This document shows, in pieces, positions 62,457-64,000 of a DNA stretch of 64,000 bases. Every line of letters starts with the position of its first letter. Within the stretch, counting starts at the first letter, position 1. The position numbers and the translations under genes were made by a program. The notes under the pieces are model-generated. The model was not told where the DNA came from. It did not search any database and was given only the letters and a program-made list of their open reading frames with translations. The stretch is from JAIRVZ01 sp031553415 (lineage in GTDB: Bacteria; Bacteroidota; Bacteroidia; Bacteroidales; Azobacteroidaceae), in assembly GCA_031553415.1 (NCBI GenBank), contig JAVBLO010000046.1, forward strand, positions 1 to 64,000, read 5' to 3'.

Positions 62457-63557
62457 ATGAAACACATTACACTATTAATGGTTGCTTTAGTAGTCTCATT
62501 TACAGGAATGCAGGCAAAAGACGGAATCGCATTTTGGTCCAAAACTCAAGGCTGGAGCTTTGATTTAAATGGAGACGGAATAATCGAAAAAACATTTAAC
62601 TCCGGGCTACCCGAAGCTTCCGGAATTACACACGTATTTGTCGGCGATGCCGATGGAGACGGCATTTTCGATTTATGTGAAGTCGGACAACCCGAAGGAA
62701 GCCTTGTTACCTGGTATTTCTTCAAAAATGATGGTAATTGCAATTTCGAACCAATGAAAAGCCCTACCTACGGAGTACAAACAGACAAAGTATTAGCCGG
62801 CGATTTCATGGGAAACGGCAACATGCAAATTGGTGTCCGCAGAGATAATGAATTTGGGCTTTGGTGGCTGGTTCATTTCTGGGGAGCATCTCCCGATGGT
62901 AATTTCCAATTTGGAATCCTCAATACCGACAGGTTGTTAGCCGGAGACCTTAATGCCGACGGAAAAGATGACATTGTTACATTTAATGGCGGAAAATGGA
63001 AATCAACTTTCACTCCTGCTTCAGGATTTCCTGATGGAGTTGACACAAATATTGACAATCTCACTTTCGGATTAGCCGGAGATATTCCTGTTATAGCTGA
63101 TTTTGATGGAGACGGACATGCTGATATGGGAGTATATAATGCTGCCGACAAAGAAATAGGTATAAACCTGTATAAATCTTCCAAACCTGGAAACCAAGGC
63201 TATGGTAACAGTGCGGGTAGAGGGACTTATGACTTAACCTATATCATGCCTGAAGGAATTACGCCTACAGATATTTGTGGCATTAAAAAAGCACAAATGC
63301 CTACCGGTATCATTAAAAATAAAATGACTTCTGACAATTTAAGGGTATTTCCAAATCCGGCAAAAGGCAATGAAACTATTTATATAAGTTCCCAAACATT
63401 ATTTGACAGTAATTATGTTGCAACCATCTCAAATGTATGGGGACAAATATTTACTTTGCAACCGGGAACTAACGGAGAAGTACAACTTCCTGATTTGAAT
63501 GCAGGTATTTATTTCTTAAAAGTTAATAATCTCACAACAAAATTAATCGTAAAATGA
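62457..63557 (+). CDS. Secreted VCBS-repeat protein with T9SS sorting domain
   Basis: A 366-residue protein with a signal peptide (MKHITLLMVALVVSFTGMQA). It has the same FG-GAP/VCBS units as the two enzymes before it (FVGDADGDGIFDLCEVGQ, LAGDLNADGKDDIVTFNG, IADFDGDGHADMGVYNA), but no catalytic barrel. The C-terminus (VFPNPAKGNETIYISSQTLF to LNAGIYFLKVNN) is a type IX sorting domain. It may bind the polysaccharide at the surface. The stop overlaps the next start (ATGA). Confidence 0.8.
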   Translation: MKHITLLMVALVVSFTGMQAKDGIAFWSKTQGWSFDLNGDGIIEKTFNSGLPEASGITHVFVGDADGDGIFDLCEVGQPEGSLVTWYFFKNDGNCNFEPMKSPTYGVQTDKVLAGDFMGNGNMQIGVRRDNEFGLWWLVHFWGASPDGNFQFGILNTDRLLAGDLNADGKDDIVTFNGGKWKSTFTPASGFPDGVDTNIDNLTFGLAGDIPVIADFDGDGHADMGVYNAADKEIGINLYKSSKPGNQGYGNSAGRGTYDLTYIMPEGITPTDICGIKKAQMPTGIIKNKMTSDNLRVFPNPAKGNETIYISSQTLFDSNYVATISNVWGQIFTLQPGTNGEVQLPDLNAGIYFLKVNNLTTKLIVK

Positions 63558-64000
63558 AACATTTCCTGAATTTAATTATTGCAGGACTTATCATGCTGAC
63601 CGGATGCTCTCCGCAAAAAAAGGGCATCTGGTCGGAATGGCAATTGCAAAACAGAGCAGACAACACTTATTTGTATGATGCAGGAGGCGTATGTAAAAGT
63701 GAAATCAATCCAACCGGAGATGCTGCTATCTGGCTGATGGAAAGTAATGGAAAATACACCCGGATCAAAAACAAAAAAACAGGCAATTACCTTTCTGCAG
63801 ATGCAAACGGAGGTATAACCATTGTTTCTGACAGTCTATCGCCTTCTTCCCACTGGAATTTCGGCGGATATGACTGGGATCACATGAAAAACTGTGGTTG
63901 GTATAATTTGTCTACAGAAGTCAATCCAAAGTTTTTTCTGACATCTTCAGATAAAGTTGCGATGAAAGAAACCGACATCTATACTGATTTTTCAGCTCAT
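63554..64000 (+). CDS. Lipoprotein, cut by the window end
   Basis: A 149-codon start of a longer gene. The signal peptide ends at LIMLTGC (Cys18), so it is a lipoprotein. The following sequence WQLQNRADNTYLYDAGG, GKYTRIKNKKTGNYLSADAN and SSHWNFGGYDW looks like a ricin-type beta-trefoil module, which binds sugars. No stop occurs before 64000. It continues the sus operon and overlaps the preceding stop by ATGA. The catalytic part, if any, lies outside the window. Confidence 0.75.
   Translation, partial: MKHFLNLIIAGLIMLTGCSPQKKGIWSEWQLQNRADNTYLYDAGGVCKSEINPTGDAAIWLMESNGKYTRIKNKKTGNYLSADANGGITIVSDSLSPSSHWNFGGYDWDHMKNCGWYNLSTEVNPKFFLTSSDKVAMKETDIYTDFSAH

Overview
The window is an AT-rich chromosome segment of a Bacteroidetes bacterium, most likely order Bacteroidales. 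Evidence: SusC/SusD pairs, type IX secretion C-terminal sorting domains, promoters of the TTTG-N19-TAnnTTTG kind, a type II-C CRISPR-Cas9 locus with 46-bp repeats, and a GG-Bacteroidales-type peptide precursor. No rRNA or tRNA gene was seen.

Layout. (1) 1-15300: a ribosomally made peptide (double-glycine leader) locus. A decayed first copy (744-2934, plus fragments and a truncated group II intron up to 4106) precedes a second copy: thioredoxin-like lipoprotein, two glycosyltransferases, LanC-like protein, VKOR/thioredoxin protein broken by an in-frame TGA, a 41-residue precursor at 11178-11303, a C39-peptidase ABC exporter and its HlyD-type adaptor. (2) 15370-29044: mostly housekeeping genes (nitroreductase, cdaA, folP, nadE, nadB, lpdA, CorC-like, engB, DUF4494, YggS, DHOD-like, tcdA, lolD-like). 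Several families of intergenic inverted repeats run into the ends of coding regions here. (3) 29053-36162: tracrRNA (minus strand), cas9, a broken BRO-N gene, cas1, cas2, terminator and a CRISPR array with six intact repeats and a split seventh. (4) 36151-44305: an integrative element of about 8.1 kb inserted inside the seventh CRISPR repeat. It has a tyrosine recombinase, HTH protein, phage-type replication initiator and a cargo of an unknown gene, a WYL regulator, two small proteins and an ADP-ribosylglycohydrolase. (5) 44335-64000: a carbohydrate utilisation locus with AraC and GntR regulators, mannose-6-phosphate isomerase, SusC/SusD, two cupin glucose-6-phosphate isomerases, ROK kinase, MFS sugar porter, two GH66-like secreted enzymes, a VCBS-repeat protein and a lipoprotein cut by the window end.

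How it works together. In region 1 the precursor is probably modified or glycosylated, oxidised in the periplasm, cut after Gly-Gly and exported. In region 3 Cas9 uses a tracrRNA made from its own promoter divergent from cas9, and each CRISPR repeat appears to carry its own minus-strand promoter. In region 5 the secreted enzymes would cut an alpha-glucan-like polymer, SusCD import the products, and the porter, kinase and isomerases feed glucose into glycolysis.

The most unusual observation is the integrative element whose attachment site is a CRISPR repeat: a 12-bp core (TTTTCAATGAAC) is shared by both junctions, and the missing half of repeat 7 is found 8.1 kb away.
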